From the NCBI GenBank assembly GCA_910577175.1, contig CAJTLU010000026.1, forward strand, positions 1-8,363: a DNA stretch of 8,363 nt. Direction: 5' to 3'. The translations under genes and the position numbers were made by a program. Each line of letters begins with the position of its first letter. The first letter of the stretch is position 1. The DNA is from an uncultured Lachnospiraceae bacterium. GTDB taxonomy: Bacteria; Bacillota; Clostridia; Lachnospirales; Lachnospiraceae. The notes beneath the pieces were generated by a model. The model worked only from the letters and a program-made list of their open reading frames with translations. It was not told the origin of the DNA and searched no databases. Shown here in pieces: positions 1-6,881 of this stretch.

Positions 1-54
1 ACCTATGACCCTCTGCTTGTAAGGCAGATGCTCTCCCAGCTGAGCTAAGACCCC
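1..54 (-). tRNA. tRNA-Val (anticodon UAC), partial
   Basis: This is a transfer RNA read on the minus strand and cut by the left edge of the window. Its 5' acceptor strand GGGGTCT occupies 54-48, followed by TA at positions 8-9 and a D-arm with GCTC and GAGC stem halves. The anticodon arm pairs TCTGC (28-24) with GCAGA (16-12) around a seven-base loop CTTACAA. The anticodon is therefore UAC (fwd 19-21), which reads valine GUN codons. The variable loop GGGTC and the 5' half of the T-stem (ATAGG) are present. The T-loop, the 3' acceptor strand and the CCA end lie beyond base 1. Arm geometry and anticodon are unambiguous. Confidence 0.95.
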
Positions 55-85
55 GGAGTATTTCTTACTCGAACGGTACTTTGCT

Positions 86-114
86 ATTATAGTAAATTGT
101 GGGAGGTTTGTCAA
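86..114 (-). promoter_or_regulatory. Consensus sigma-70/sigma-A promoter of the tRNA-Val
   Basis: On the minus strand a perfect -35 box TTGACA (fwd 109-114) and a perfect -10 box TATAAT (fwd 86-91) are separated by exactly 17 bases. The -10 ends about 30 bases before the mature tRNA 5' end at 54, leaving a short 5' leader to be removed by RNase P. A full-consensus promoter suits a stable RNA gene. It may serve further tRNAs to the left of the window. Confidence 0.92.
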
Positions 115-177
115 GCACTATTTTTCTTTTTTACACAAAAAGATTCGAATTTTTTAATTACCTTAAAAGTGTCTTAG

Positions 178-308
178 TTTTGCATTTGTCCGGAGGACCA
201 CGCTTTTAGCGTAGGCGGAATCACCTCTTAGTACCGCTTAGGCGCGAGGATGCCCCGAGCGGTTTAGCGGTACTTAGAGGAAGTCCGCGAAGCGTTGCGC
301 ATGCAAAA
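178..308. repeat. 131-bp imperfect palindrome, possible dispersed repeat or structured RNA element
   Basis: The element is bounded by exact 8-bp inverted ends, TTTTGCAT (178-185) and ATGCAAAA (301-308). Its core is a long inverted repeat: 15-base arms 224-238 and 266-280 that pair with one mismatch around a 27-base GC-rich loop. Between end and core are two smaller hairpins, GTCC-GGA-GGAC (188-198) and ACGCT-TTT-AGCGT (200-212). The right flank (281-300) is a diverged counterpart of the left flank. The element lies between the permease stop (316) and the tRNA promoter, and its right end is only 7 bases from that stop. It lacks a U-run, so it is not a standard intrinsic terminator. Bounded palindromes like this are typical of MITE/REP-like intergenic repeats, but copy number cannot be judged from one window. 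Confidence 0.7.
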
Positions 309-315
309 TACAGCG

Positions 316-2598
316 TTATCCCAGCATCCCGCTCCAGCCATACAACGGATACAAAGAAAACCATTTTGCCATTTCAAAGCCGAGCAGCTTTAACAGCATC
401 GGGACTACCAAAAACAACAGCGCAAAAAATATTGTTTGCGCCTGATTTTTTCTCCATACCGACAGCAGTATCGTAAGCCATGCAACCACAGCCGCCGTTA
501 TGCTCTGGGAAAAAGCAAGCAGCAGAAGAAAGCATAGAACCGGAAGCGGAAGAACAAACTCTGCAAAATGGGGAATATTCCGAATGTCCGCTCCAAAGCT
601 GTTCAGCGGATAAACAGACGCAATACGGTATATCCGGCACAGAAACGGAACAAGTGCCAACACTGCCGCTGCCATACCGCAAATTAGTGCCTTATGCATA
701 AAAATCTTTCGCCTTCCCACTTTCGTCGCACGAATCAGGAACAGGGAACCGCTTTGATATTCCATGGCTGCCGTTCCGCTTACGGCAAGAAGGACTCCGA
801 CTGATATCATCACAAAGTCAACCGGAAAGGAATCTTCCAGGATACCAGACAGATAGAGATAGCCGGTATCATATATAAACCCTCCTCCGTACTGTTTTAT
901 ATGCTCATACTGTTTTTCCACCCTTTGAAACATCGGATAAAACGCAAGTATCATATTGGCCTGTGCTTTCAAGTTATCCGCTATGACCGCACTCATCTCT
1001 CCCGCGTTCGTCATTTCGTCAACTTGTCCCAGCTTTTGAAACGCCTCTTCATATCGTGCCCTTTCGGCTGCAATCAGCTCCTCCTTCCCATCCGTCAGCT
1101 CTCCCTCCAGCTCCGCCATGATATCCCTGTAATACTGCTCTTTGACGGACGGCGTGTATGTCCGGTCCAGACTCCTGTATGCAAACAGTACGGCAAACAG
1201 GAAAAGAATCAGGAGCGCTTTATTGGTCACCAGAAACTTATATGCTTCATGCCGCAGAAGATTCGTATGAGGGCGGAACGGCACAGAAAACGGCAGGCGC
1301 AGCTTTCTCCCTTCCATACTCCGCATCCTGCTAAAAAACCACAGGCTCCCGACAGTTCCAAGTATACAAATCAGGAAGGCAAGCACAAAGGACAGCACCA
1401 GTCGGGAAACCGGATAACCGAACAAATTAAAATTCAAATATCCGCCATACAGGTCTTCTGTTTTCATTAACCCTACCGGATTCACATATTTGAGCATGGA
1501 AACTATAGAGCCCGCCGGAATCAGATAATAAAGCAGCGCACTTCCGCCAATAATTCCGGCGCCTGCCAAAAACGGCAACGCTATAATTCCGGATAAAATG
1601 CAGAAAACAATAAGCACAGCACCAATGCCAAACAAAACAAACGCCTTTGTCAGTATAGAAAGAATAATATACCCCAAAATACTGACCGGCAAACTGCTTT
1701 CCATATAGGAAACAACCGACTGCAGACCCGCGTTCCATTCAATCCAGCCTGTACTCTGCCCAAAAAAGATAAGGCTTACCATGTAAAACAGCGCTGTCAG
1801 CAAAATACAGTGAACCAACAGGGCTGCCAGCTTCGCCGCAATGCTGTGCAATACGCCGTACCTTGTGCCGCGGGTAATATAAAACAGCTTTTTCTCCTTT
1901 TCCTCCGCAATCAGGCTTCCTACAAACAGCATTACGCTAAGAACAAGAAGAAGATCGGTCCATATACTCTGCATGGCAGAGGTAATGCCTTTTGACGGGG
2001 CAAATCGTATGTTCTGGTCGGTTAATCCTGCATAATCCGCCGCACTCCTTTGCAGATTACGGGAGCTGTAGGTGTCTCCTGCCTGCCCGCCAAAAATGGA
2101 AATTCCGCTGAGCGTTTCTTTGTTTTCCTGAATCGAACGCAGATACGCTCCATATCCGGAAACCTTGAGACATTCCTCATATACCTCGTTAATCAATGCC
2201 TGCTCCTGCGCAAACGACGGGGTAAACTCTAAATAAGCTCCCGATTGATAGAGCGGATAATACGCCTCAAATACGCCCGGATGCTCTTGCATCTCCCGCT
2301 TTGCTAAAATATTTCCCATCTCGTTTTGAAAGCCCTGCATCGCAAGAATATCCTGCACAAAACAAATCCCGTCTGCCCTCTCCTTTAACCCGGTAAGATA
2401 GCTTCTTTTTTCCTCCTCACTTTTTCCGGAAAGCTCTTCCCAAAGCGCCTTATAGGCAGAAAGCGGCGGCGTTTCCTCATCCGGCAGGGAGGTATACCAC
2501 AACAGGAACAGATGAAGTAACACTAAACTGCATACCGACAGGAGAAAGCTGCGTTTTCTCCATATTCTTCCCAATTCAAAGGGAATCAGGCGAACCAT
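316..2598 (-). CDS. Large two-half ABC-2-type transporter permease (760 aa)
   Basis: This is the membrane subunit of an ABC transporter and would pair with the ATPase encoded just upstream. The start is taken as the ATG at 2598, which has GGAGGAG about 5 bases before it. The reading frame stays open to 2694, but that extension lies in the ATPase gene. The chosen start overlaps the ATPase 3' end by 23 bp, which implies translational coupling. The protein looks internally duplicated. Half one has a membrane segment at about 17-37, a polar presumably external region of about 175 residues, then several membrane segments from about 215. Half two repeats this with a segment near 455-475, a polar region of about 115 residues, and segments from about 593. 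Each half follows its first post-loop segment with an acidic stretch and a similar LF-x-I-basic motif (residues 238-248 and 618-630), typical of ABC-2 permeases. Substrate is unknown. The stop is TAA. Confidence 0.85.
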   Translation of the reverse strand: MVRLIPFELGRIWRKRSFLLSVCSLVLLHLFLLWYTSLPDEETPPLSAYKALWEELSGKSEEEKRSYLTGLKERADGICFVQDILAMQGFQNEMGNILAKREMQEHPGVFEAYYPLYQSGAYLEFTPSFAQEQALINEVYEECLKVSGYGAYLRSIQENKETLSGISIFGGQAGDTYSSRNLQRSAADYAGLTDQNIRFAPSKGITSAMQSIWTDLLLVLSVMLFVGSLIAEEKEKKLFYITRGTRYGVLHSIAAKLAALLVHCILLTALFYMVSLIFFGQSTGWIEWNAGLQSVVSYMESSLPVSILGYIILSILTKAFVLFGIGAVLIVFCILSGIIALPFLAGAGIIGGSALLYYLIPAGSIVSMLKYVNPVGLMKTEDLYGGYLNFNLFGYPVSRLVLSFVLAFLICILGTVGSLWFFSRMRSMEGRKLRLPFSVPFRPHTNLLRHEAYKFLVTNKALLILFLFAVLFAYRSLDRTYTPSVKEQYYRDIMAELEGELTDGKEELIAAERARYEEAFQKLGQVDEMTNAGEMSAVIADNLKAQANMILAFYPMFQRVEKQYEHIKQYGGGFIYDTGYLYLSGILEDSFPVDFVMISVGVLLAVSGTAAMEYQSGSLFLIRATKVGRRKIFMHKALICGMAAAVLALVPFLCRIYRIASVYPLNSFGADIRNIPHFAEFVLPLPVLCFLLLLAFSQSITAAVVAWLTILLSVWRKNQAQTIFFALLFLVVPMLLKLLGFEMAKWFSLYPLYGWSGMLG

Positions 2599-3319
2599 AG
2601 CGCTCCTCCTCTCCGAATATGTGCATATATACCTCTTCCAGATTTCTGCTTTCCCCGTATTTCTGGCAAAGAGCCTCCACCGTATTCCGGTCAATGATAC
2701 TACCGGAGCGGATTACGATAATTTCTTTTGCAACTGGCGCAATATCAGAAACCACATGCGTGGATACAAGGATAATCTTATCCCCGGCAAGCGCTTTTAT
2801 CTGTTCCCTGACGCGTACCCGCTCTTTCGGGTCAAGTCCCGCGGTCGGCTCGTCAAGCACGATTAGTTCCGGCGCCCCCAGAATTGCCTGCGCAATCAGG
2901 ATACGCTGTTTCATGCCGCCGGAATAACCGCCGACGGCCCTGTCGGCGGCTTCCTGCATATTCACATAGGAAAGCACCCTGTCAATTTCATTTTTCACCT
3001 CTTTTTTCGGAATCCTTTTTAACGCCGCCATGTAGGAAAGAAAACGCCTGCCGGAAAAGCTGCTGTAAAGCACCTGCTGCTGTGGTGCATACCCGATCAG
3101 ACTACGGAAGCGCCCGCCCAGCTCCCGGATATCCGTCCCATTCCAGAAAACGGTTCCCTCCGTCGGTCTGATATTTCCGGTAATAATATTCATCAGCGTC
3201 GATTTTCCTGCTCCGTTTGGTCCAAGCAGACCGTAAATTCCACAGGAAAGCTCCATCGACACCTCCGACAGCGCGGTTTTATCCTTATATTTCTTTGTAA
3301 TCTTATTTAGCGTCAGCAT
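2576..3319 (-). CDS. ABC transporter ATP-binding protein (247 aa)
   Basis: This is the cytoplasmic ATPase that powers the adjacent permease. All nucleotide-binding motifs are present in order: Walker A GPNGAGKST (33-41), Q-loop glutamine at 80, signature YSGGMKQR (132-139), Walker B LIVLDEP (152-158), D-loop GLDP (161-164) and switch histidine 188. Length is normal for the single-domain ATPases that serve ABC-2 exporters. The ATG at 3319 has AAGGAGG 9 bases upstream, and that ribosome site begins on the final bases of the preceding lipoprotein stop codon. The intergenic gap is 14 bp. The 3' end overlaps the permease start. These distances place lipoprotein, ATPase and permease in one transcript. 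It belongs to the family that includes drug, bacteriocin and lantibiotic-immunity exporters, and sequence alone does not choose among them. Confidence 0.95.
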   Translation of the reverse strand: MLTLNKITKKYKDKTALSEVSMELSCGIYGLLGPNGAGKSTLMNIITGNIRPTEGTVFWNGTDIRELGGRFRSLIGYAPQQQVLYSSFSGRRFLSYMAALKRIPKKEVKNEIDRVLSYVNMQEAADRAVGGYSGGMKQRILIAQAILGAPELIVLDEPTAGLDPKERVRVREQIKALAGDKIILVSTHVVSDIAPVAKEIIVIRSGSIIDRNTVEALCQKYGESRNLEEVYMHIFGEEERYGSPDSL

Positions 3320-3333
3320 ACCTGCAAGCCTCC

Positions 3334-4794
3334 TTACTGTCCCGGTCCGACCATTTCAATCTTACGGTAATCCTCCCGTCCTGCAAATAAATCTTCCTTT
3401 GAAATCAACGCATGTTTCTTCTGATTGATTTCATGCTGATCGATTCCATAGGGGTTGTCATTATATTTTTCTACATCATAATCATAGACAAATAAAACAT
3501 CCGATGCGGTCTGCCCGCGAAATTCAATGCTCTGACCATTATAACGGTTGACAAGCGGAGTTTTTGTCACGGCGCCCGTTTTTGTGTTGACAAAGTACCA
3601 GGTGCAGTCCCCGGTAAGATTCCAATCCTGGCAGCACAGCATATCGCCAAGCACATCCATAATCCGATTTTGCGGCAGCGTGCAGAGCGTTCTCTTTTCC
3701 CCTGTCTTTATCGTTACCGCTTCAATTTTTTGATTTTCTGCGGAGGACAAGTACAGGCTGTCACCAAGCACCTTGCCCGAATTATAATAGAAATTTGACT
3801 GCCTGCAGATTTCCTCCGGCTTGCCTCCGTCCTTACTTAAGCGTGCATATACTGTAAAGGAATTCTGATATAGCTCATAATACGCATCATCGTCCCATAT
3901 TTCCTCCTGTGAAACCTCCCTGCCGTGGTCGATTCCCTTCAAAATAAACTCATTTTGACTGCATCCGATGATATCCCATGAAATATGGCCTTCAAAGGTC
4001 ATCGGACAGATCTCTTCCATAGACAAAGAGTTAAGATTCAGAAACACCAGCTTCTGGTCCATGGAATTGATAAAAACCTGACCTTCGTACTTTTCTATAG
4101 AAAGCTTTTTCGTAATCAGATAAATCCCCTGGTCGTTTCCAATTACCATATCCTCAAGCGTTATGTCTGCATCAAACGTATAGACCTTTTTGCGCTCCGT
4201 TCCATCAAGATTTGCGCGATATAATACATCCGGTCTGCTTTCCGTCACCAGGCTGTTGTCATAATTGCTTGTTATCACCGTCTGCGTTGCAGAATTGTCA
4301 TAATAATATCCACGGGCCAAAATATACAACTTATCTCCGAAAACAAAAAGCCTGGAAGACGATACAGGAAAATCATCTTTCAGAAATACGGCGGGACAGT
4401 CCAGGGAATCATGCTTACAGCTTGCTGTACTACACAGGTAAATCTCACGCTCTGTGGCAAAATCCATATACATTAAATGACGCCCGTCACTCCCATCCCG
4501 CAATTTAACCGTCTTTTTGGTCAGATAGTAGAATCCGCTTTCCGTATTGCAGGCAGCCTCACCGTATGAATTGAGGAAAGACCGCATCCCCCCGCCTTCT
4601 GCATTGTTGCTCTTGTCTGTGTCCTGCACACTAAAACCCGGTCCGGTAACAGTGGGTTCTCTGTCTGCGTCTTGCTGTATACCGGGATTTTGTCCGGTAA
4701 CGACGTTTCCATTGTCTGCTCCGGATTTACTTCCACATGCGCATACTGTGCAGAGCAATACAACTATCATTAGAAAAGCTGCTGGTTTTTTCAT
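3334..4794 (-). CDS. Putative surface lipoprotein with CX4CXHX4C motif and propeller-like repeats (486 aa)
   Basis: The chosen ATG at 4794 begins MKKPAAFLMIVVLL, a basic then hydrophobic signal peptide ending in VCAC, a lipobox with the lipidated cysteine at residue 20. An in-frame ATG at 4839 would add 15 residues, but only 4794 has a good ribosome site (AAGGAGG, 9-base spacing). The mature protein starts with a low-complexity polar linker rich in Gly, Asn and Asp (about 21-70). Near 121-133 is a compact CX4CXHX4C cluster. The rest has repeated strand-turn-strand units such as LYRANLDGTE and GDKLYIL, reminiscent of TolB/DUF5050-type beta-propellers. It is predicted to be anchored on the outer face of the membrane. 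Its place between the sensor kinase and the ABC genes suggests a sensing, ligand-binding or transporter-accessory role. No enzyme motif was recognised, and the function is unknown. Confidence 0.8.
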   Translation of the reverse strand: MKKPAAFLMIVVLLCTVCACGSKSGADNGNVVTGQNPGIQQDADREPTVTGPGFSVQDTDKSNNAEGGGMRSFLNSYGEAACNTESGFYYLTKKTVKLRDGSDGRHLMYMDFATEREIYLCSTASCKHDSLDCPAVFLKDDFPVSSSRLFVFGDKLYILARGYYYDNSATQTVITSNYDNSLVTESRPDVLYRANLDGTERKKVYTFDADITLEDMVIGNDQGIYLITKKLSIEKYEGQVFINSMDQKLVFLNLNSLSMEEICPMTFEGHISWDIIGCSQNEFILKGIDHGREVSQEEIWDDDAYYELYQNSFTVYARLSKDGGKPEEICRQSNFYYNSGKVLGDSLYLSSAENQKIEAVTIKTGEKRTLCTLPQNRIMDVLGDMLCCQDWNLTGDCTWYFVNTKTGAVTKTPLVNRYNGQSIEFRGQTASDVLFVYDYDVEKYNDNPYGIDQHEINQKKHALISKEDLFAGREDYRKIEMVGPGQ

Positions 4795-4796
4795 AG

Positions 4797-4829
4797 AAAA
4801 AGACCTCCTTATTTTTGATAAGGAGATCT
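4797..4829 (-). promoter_or_regulatory. Hairpin enclosing the lipoprotein Shine-Dalgarno, with following U-run
   Basis: On the minus strand AGATCTCCTTAT (4829-4818) can pair with ATAAGGAGGTCT (4812-4801) around the 5-base loop CAAAA, giving 12 pairs with one G-U. The lipoprotein ribosome site AAGGAGG (fwd 4804-4810) lies inside the 3' arm. Five U residues follow the stem at once (4801-4797), then CU and the ATG. In RNA this could hide the ribosome site, act as a leaky intrinsic terminator after the kinase gene, or both. The pairing is seen directly; the regulatory role is inferred. Confidence 0.65.
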
Positions 4830-4857
4830 TAATGGACAAAAATCAAAAATCTGTCAA
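4829..4857 (-). promoter_or_regulatory. Possible internal promoter before the lipoprotein gene
   Basis: A perfect -35 hexamer TTGACA (fwd 4852-4857) contains the kinase stop codon TGA. Seventeen bases later is CATTAA (fwd 4829-4834), which matches only 3 of 6 bases of the -10 consensus, so the promoter is weak or activator-dependent if real. The -35 and spacer closely resemble those upstream of the response regulator gene. Confidence 0.3.
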
Positions 4858-6128
4858 ACCAAAAGAGAGAATTTTACACAGGCGCCGCCAGCTACATTTG
4901 ACAGCTCCAGGCTGCCCCCATGCTTCTCACAAAGTAAACGACTGATGGGAAGTCCGATTCCCATATGTCCGTCTTTTCCGGCAATCAGCAAAGTATTTCC
5001 TGTTCTATTCAGAACCTCCGGCGGAAAGCCCGCTCCATCATCAGTCACAGTAACCATAAGCACCCGCCCGGTCAAAGAAAAAGCAAGTTCTATTTCCTGC
5101 CTGGCATAACGCCGCGCATTGTTTACAATGTTTTCTAAAATCCGGTGCAGTAAAACCGTATCTACCTGTATCTCTTGCTGCGGCAGGTCCTCTGTAACCC
5201 GCAGCGTGATTCCGCTCTGTTTTGTTAAAAGAGCTAAATCCTCCGTGATATCATGTGCAAGCTTTTTTGCAGATACAGTCACCCTGTCCGGCTGCATTTC
5301 CTCCGACTGATTCAGGCGCCGGACAGATTCTGTATACTGTTCCAGCCTTTTTGCTGCCACTCCTAGTTTTTTCACAATATGGGCGGTCTTTTCCTGGCTT
5401 ATATTGCCATTCTTTAAACCTGTTTCCAGATACTCGGCATAGCCCTCGATAATGGCAATCGGATTCCGCAGGTCATGCGCCACTGATGCCTGCATCAGTC
5501 GCCGTTCCTCAAACATATTCCACATCGCCTTATGATTCTCGTAAAGCACTGCCCGCATCTTATCAAAAGAGCGGCATAGCTCTCCCATTTCGTCACCGCA
5601 GGCATAGACAATTTCAAAATCCAGATTCTGTTCCGCAATCTTTCTGGCTGCATCCGCTAACAGAAACAACGGCTTCTTTAGTTTATAACGGTAAAAAAAC
5701 ATGCTGCACAAAAAAATCGCTGCAAATGCAAGAATCGCCGGAGCCGCAAACATTATAATCCCGCAAGCCTGATAGGCAAGCTTTCTTTTCGGGGTAAGCG
5801 ACTCTACCCCCTGTTCAAGCCTTTGAACAGAATACCTGTTTTGTATTACACCATCTGTAACATCTTTTATCCGTGAATAGGGCAGGGAGGAAAGTTCTTC
5901 CCCAAACTTCAAAAGATAGCTGGACTTTCCGGTTGTTCCGTCAGAGCGCGTTTCCTCAATTGTAAGATATAGCGCATCGGGCTCTGGCAGGAGCCAGTGC
6001 CGGAACGCTGCACAGCCACCGATAATCAAGGCGGATAAAAGTACGACAATCCCGACAGAAAGCAATACCGTCAACACCAAAAATCTCCGCAGGGACAGGC
6101 TGTTCCATTTTTTCTTCATCGCTTCCAT
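4854..6128 (-). CDS. Sensor histidine kinase, HAMP-HisKA-HATPase type (424 aa)
   Basis: This is a membrane sensor kinase that would phosphorylate the response regulator encoded just upstream. The order is: membrane segment at about 15-40, an external region of about 75 residues (45-118), second membrane segment at about 121-146, HAMP linker at about 148-200, then the dimerisation helix with phospho-accepting His218 in VAHDLRNP. The ATP-binding domain shows an N-box with Asn333 and Asn337, G1 DDGAGFP (363-369) and G2 GHMGIGLP (387-394). All catalytic motifs look intact. The ATG at 6128 has GGGGAG and AGGG upstream. The alternative ATG at 6119 forms an ATGA overlap with the regulator's terminal TGA, the usual arrangement for coupled regulator-kinase pairs. 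The small external domain gives no clue to the ligand. The stop is TGA. Confidence 0.92.
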   Translation of the reverse strand: MEAMKKKWNSLSLRRFLVLTVLLSVGIVVLLSALIIGGCAAFRHWLLPEPDALYLTIEETRSDGTTGKSSYLLKFGEELSSLPYSRIKDVTDGVIQNRYSVQRLEQGVESLTPKRKLAYQACGIIMFAAPAILAFAAIFLCSMFFYRYKLKKPLFLLADAARKIAEQNLDFEIVYACGDEMGELCRSFDKMRAVLYENHKAMWNMFEERRLMQASVAHDLRNPIAIIEGYAEYLETGLKNGNISQEKTAHIVKKLGVAAKRLEQYTESVRRLNQSEEMQPDRVTVSAKKLAHDITEDLALLTKQSGITLRVTEDLPQQEIQVDTVLLHRILENIVNNARRYARQEIELAFSLTGRVLMVTVTDDGAGFPPEVLNRTGNTLLIAGKDGHMGIGLPISRLLCEKHGGSLELSNVAGGACVKFSLLV

Positions 6129-6793
6129 TTGTACCCTACTCCCCAGACAGTTTCGATGTATTCCTCGCCGGAAGCTTCGTGAAGCTTTGCCCTAAGCTTC
6201 CGGATATGCTCCCTGATGACATCTGCACTTCCCTCCGCATCATACCCCCAGATACGCTAGTAAATCCGCTCTCGGTCAAACACCTGTCCCGCATTTGTCA
6301 AAAGAAACTCAATCAAATCAAACTCCTTTTTTAATACTTCAATCTCTGTATCCTTGTAAAAAACGCGGCGTTGTGAAAGATTTACCAGCAGCTCTCCCGA
6401 GGTCAGCACAGAAGCAGAACTGCTGCGCGTGCGTTCCTCCCTGCGCAGATGAGCAGCAACCCTTGCCGATAGCTCCTCTAAGCTGAACGGCTTTGTGATA
6501 TAATCGTCTCCGCCGTATTGTAACCCATTGATTTTATCCTGCTCGGTAATTCTTGCCGTCAAAAAAAGAATCGGACAGGAAACATGCTCCCTTATATTTT
6601 TGCAAAGCTCTAAGCCATCTACTCCCGGCATATTGATATCCAGCAAAATCAAATCCGGCTTCTTTGGCAGCAGCTTCAACGCCCTGGCGGCACTGCCTGC
6701 AGTATCGGTTTCATACCCTTCGTCCCCCAAATGGTCGGAAAGCAGTTCCGTTATCATTACTTCATCATCCACAATTAAAATTCTATGCTTCAT
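6116..6793 (-). pseudogene. OmpR/PhoB-family response regulator interrupted by an in-frame amber codon
   Basis: This is the DNA-binding partner of the kinase downstream. It starts at ATG 6793 with GGAGG 7 bases upstream; an earlier in-frame ATG at 6826 has no such site. The receiver domain is complete, with acidic pair Asp9/Asp10, phospho-acceptor Asp52 (LLDINMPG), Thr79 and Lys101. A winged-helix domain begins near residue 130, but codon 179 is TAG (fwd 6257-6259), in the second helix after FDRERIY. The same frame then continues for 46 codons with the expected family sequence (RIWGYDAEGS, REHIRKLRAKL, ETVWGVGYKW) to TGA at 6118-6116, which overlaps a kinase ATG. Read through, it would be 225 residues, a normal family length. 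Stopped at TAG, it is 178 residues without recognition helix or wing. Broken gene, sequence error and programmed readthrough all remain possible. Confidence 0.85.
6257..6259 (-). other. In-frame TAG within the response regulator gene
   Basis: The codon reads TAG on the minus strand and is followed by CGT. The reading frame on both sides matches the OmpR winged-helix fold without any shift, so one base change explains it. Homologues usually carry glutamate or a similar polar residue here, which fits GAG or CAG changing to TAG. No in-frame ATG occurs in the remaining 46 codons, so re-initiation on ATG within the tail is not available. Confidence 0.9.
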
Positions 6794-6812
6794 GTCAGTA
6801 CCTCCTCGAAAG

Positions 6813-6858
6813 AGAATACCACTCAATTATCAAAAAAGTGTCAACTATTCCGGACACT
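6813..6858 (-). promoter_or_regulatory. Probable promoter of the regulator-kinase-transporter cluster with an overlapping inverted repeat
   Basis: Upstream of the response regulator a perfect -35 box TTGACA lies at fwd 6839-6844. No good -10 follows: TGGTAT at 17 bases matches 3 of 6, and TATTCT at 20 bases matches 4 of 6. An inverted repeat AGTGTC (6837-6842) - 10 bases - GACACT (6853-6858) covers the -35. A strong -35, weak -10 and a symmetrical site there suit a regulated promoter, perhaps self-controlled by the regulator. That last step is inference. Confidence 0.45.
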
Positions 6859-6881
6859 CAGGCGGCTTCCACAGGGCGTCT

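Noticed and set aside
137..156. Near-palindrome AAAAAGATTC/GAATTTTTT between the repeat and the tRNA promoter
   Set aside because: It has no loop for a stable RNA hairpin, is very AT-rich and sits at no gene end needing a terminator.
178..308. The 131-bp palindrome as an intrinsic terminator of the transporter cluster
   Set aside because: Neither strand has a U-run directly after a stem. The bases after it on the minus strand begin ACTAAGAC.
901..1470. Plus-strand open frame of 189 codons inside the permease gene
   Set aside because: It lies opposite a well-supported membrane protein gene, has no ribosome site and has an implausible composition. It is an antisense shadow.
2599..2694. 32-residue N-terminal extension of the permease from ATG 2694
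   Set aside because: It lies wholly inside the ATPase gene and lacks a good ribosome site. The ATG at 2598 has one and begins a normal permease N-terminus.
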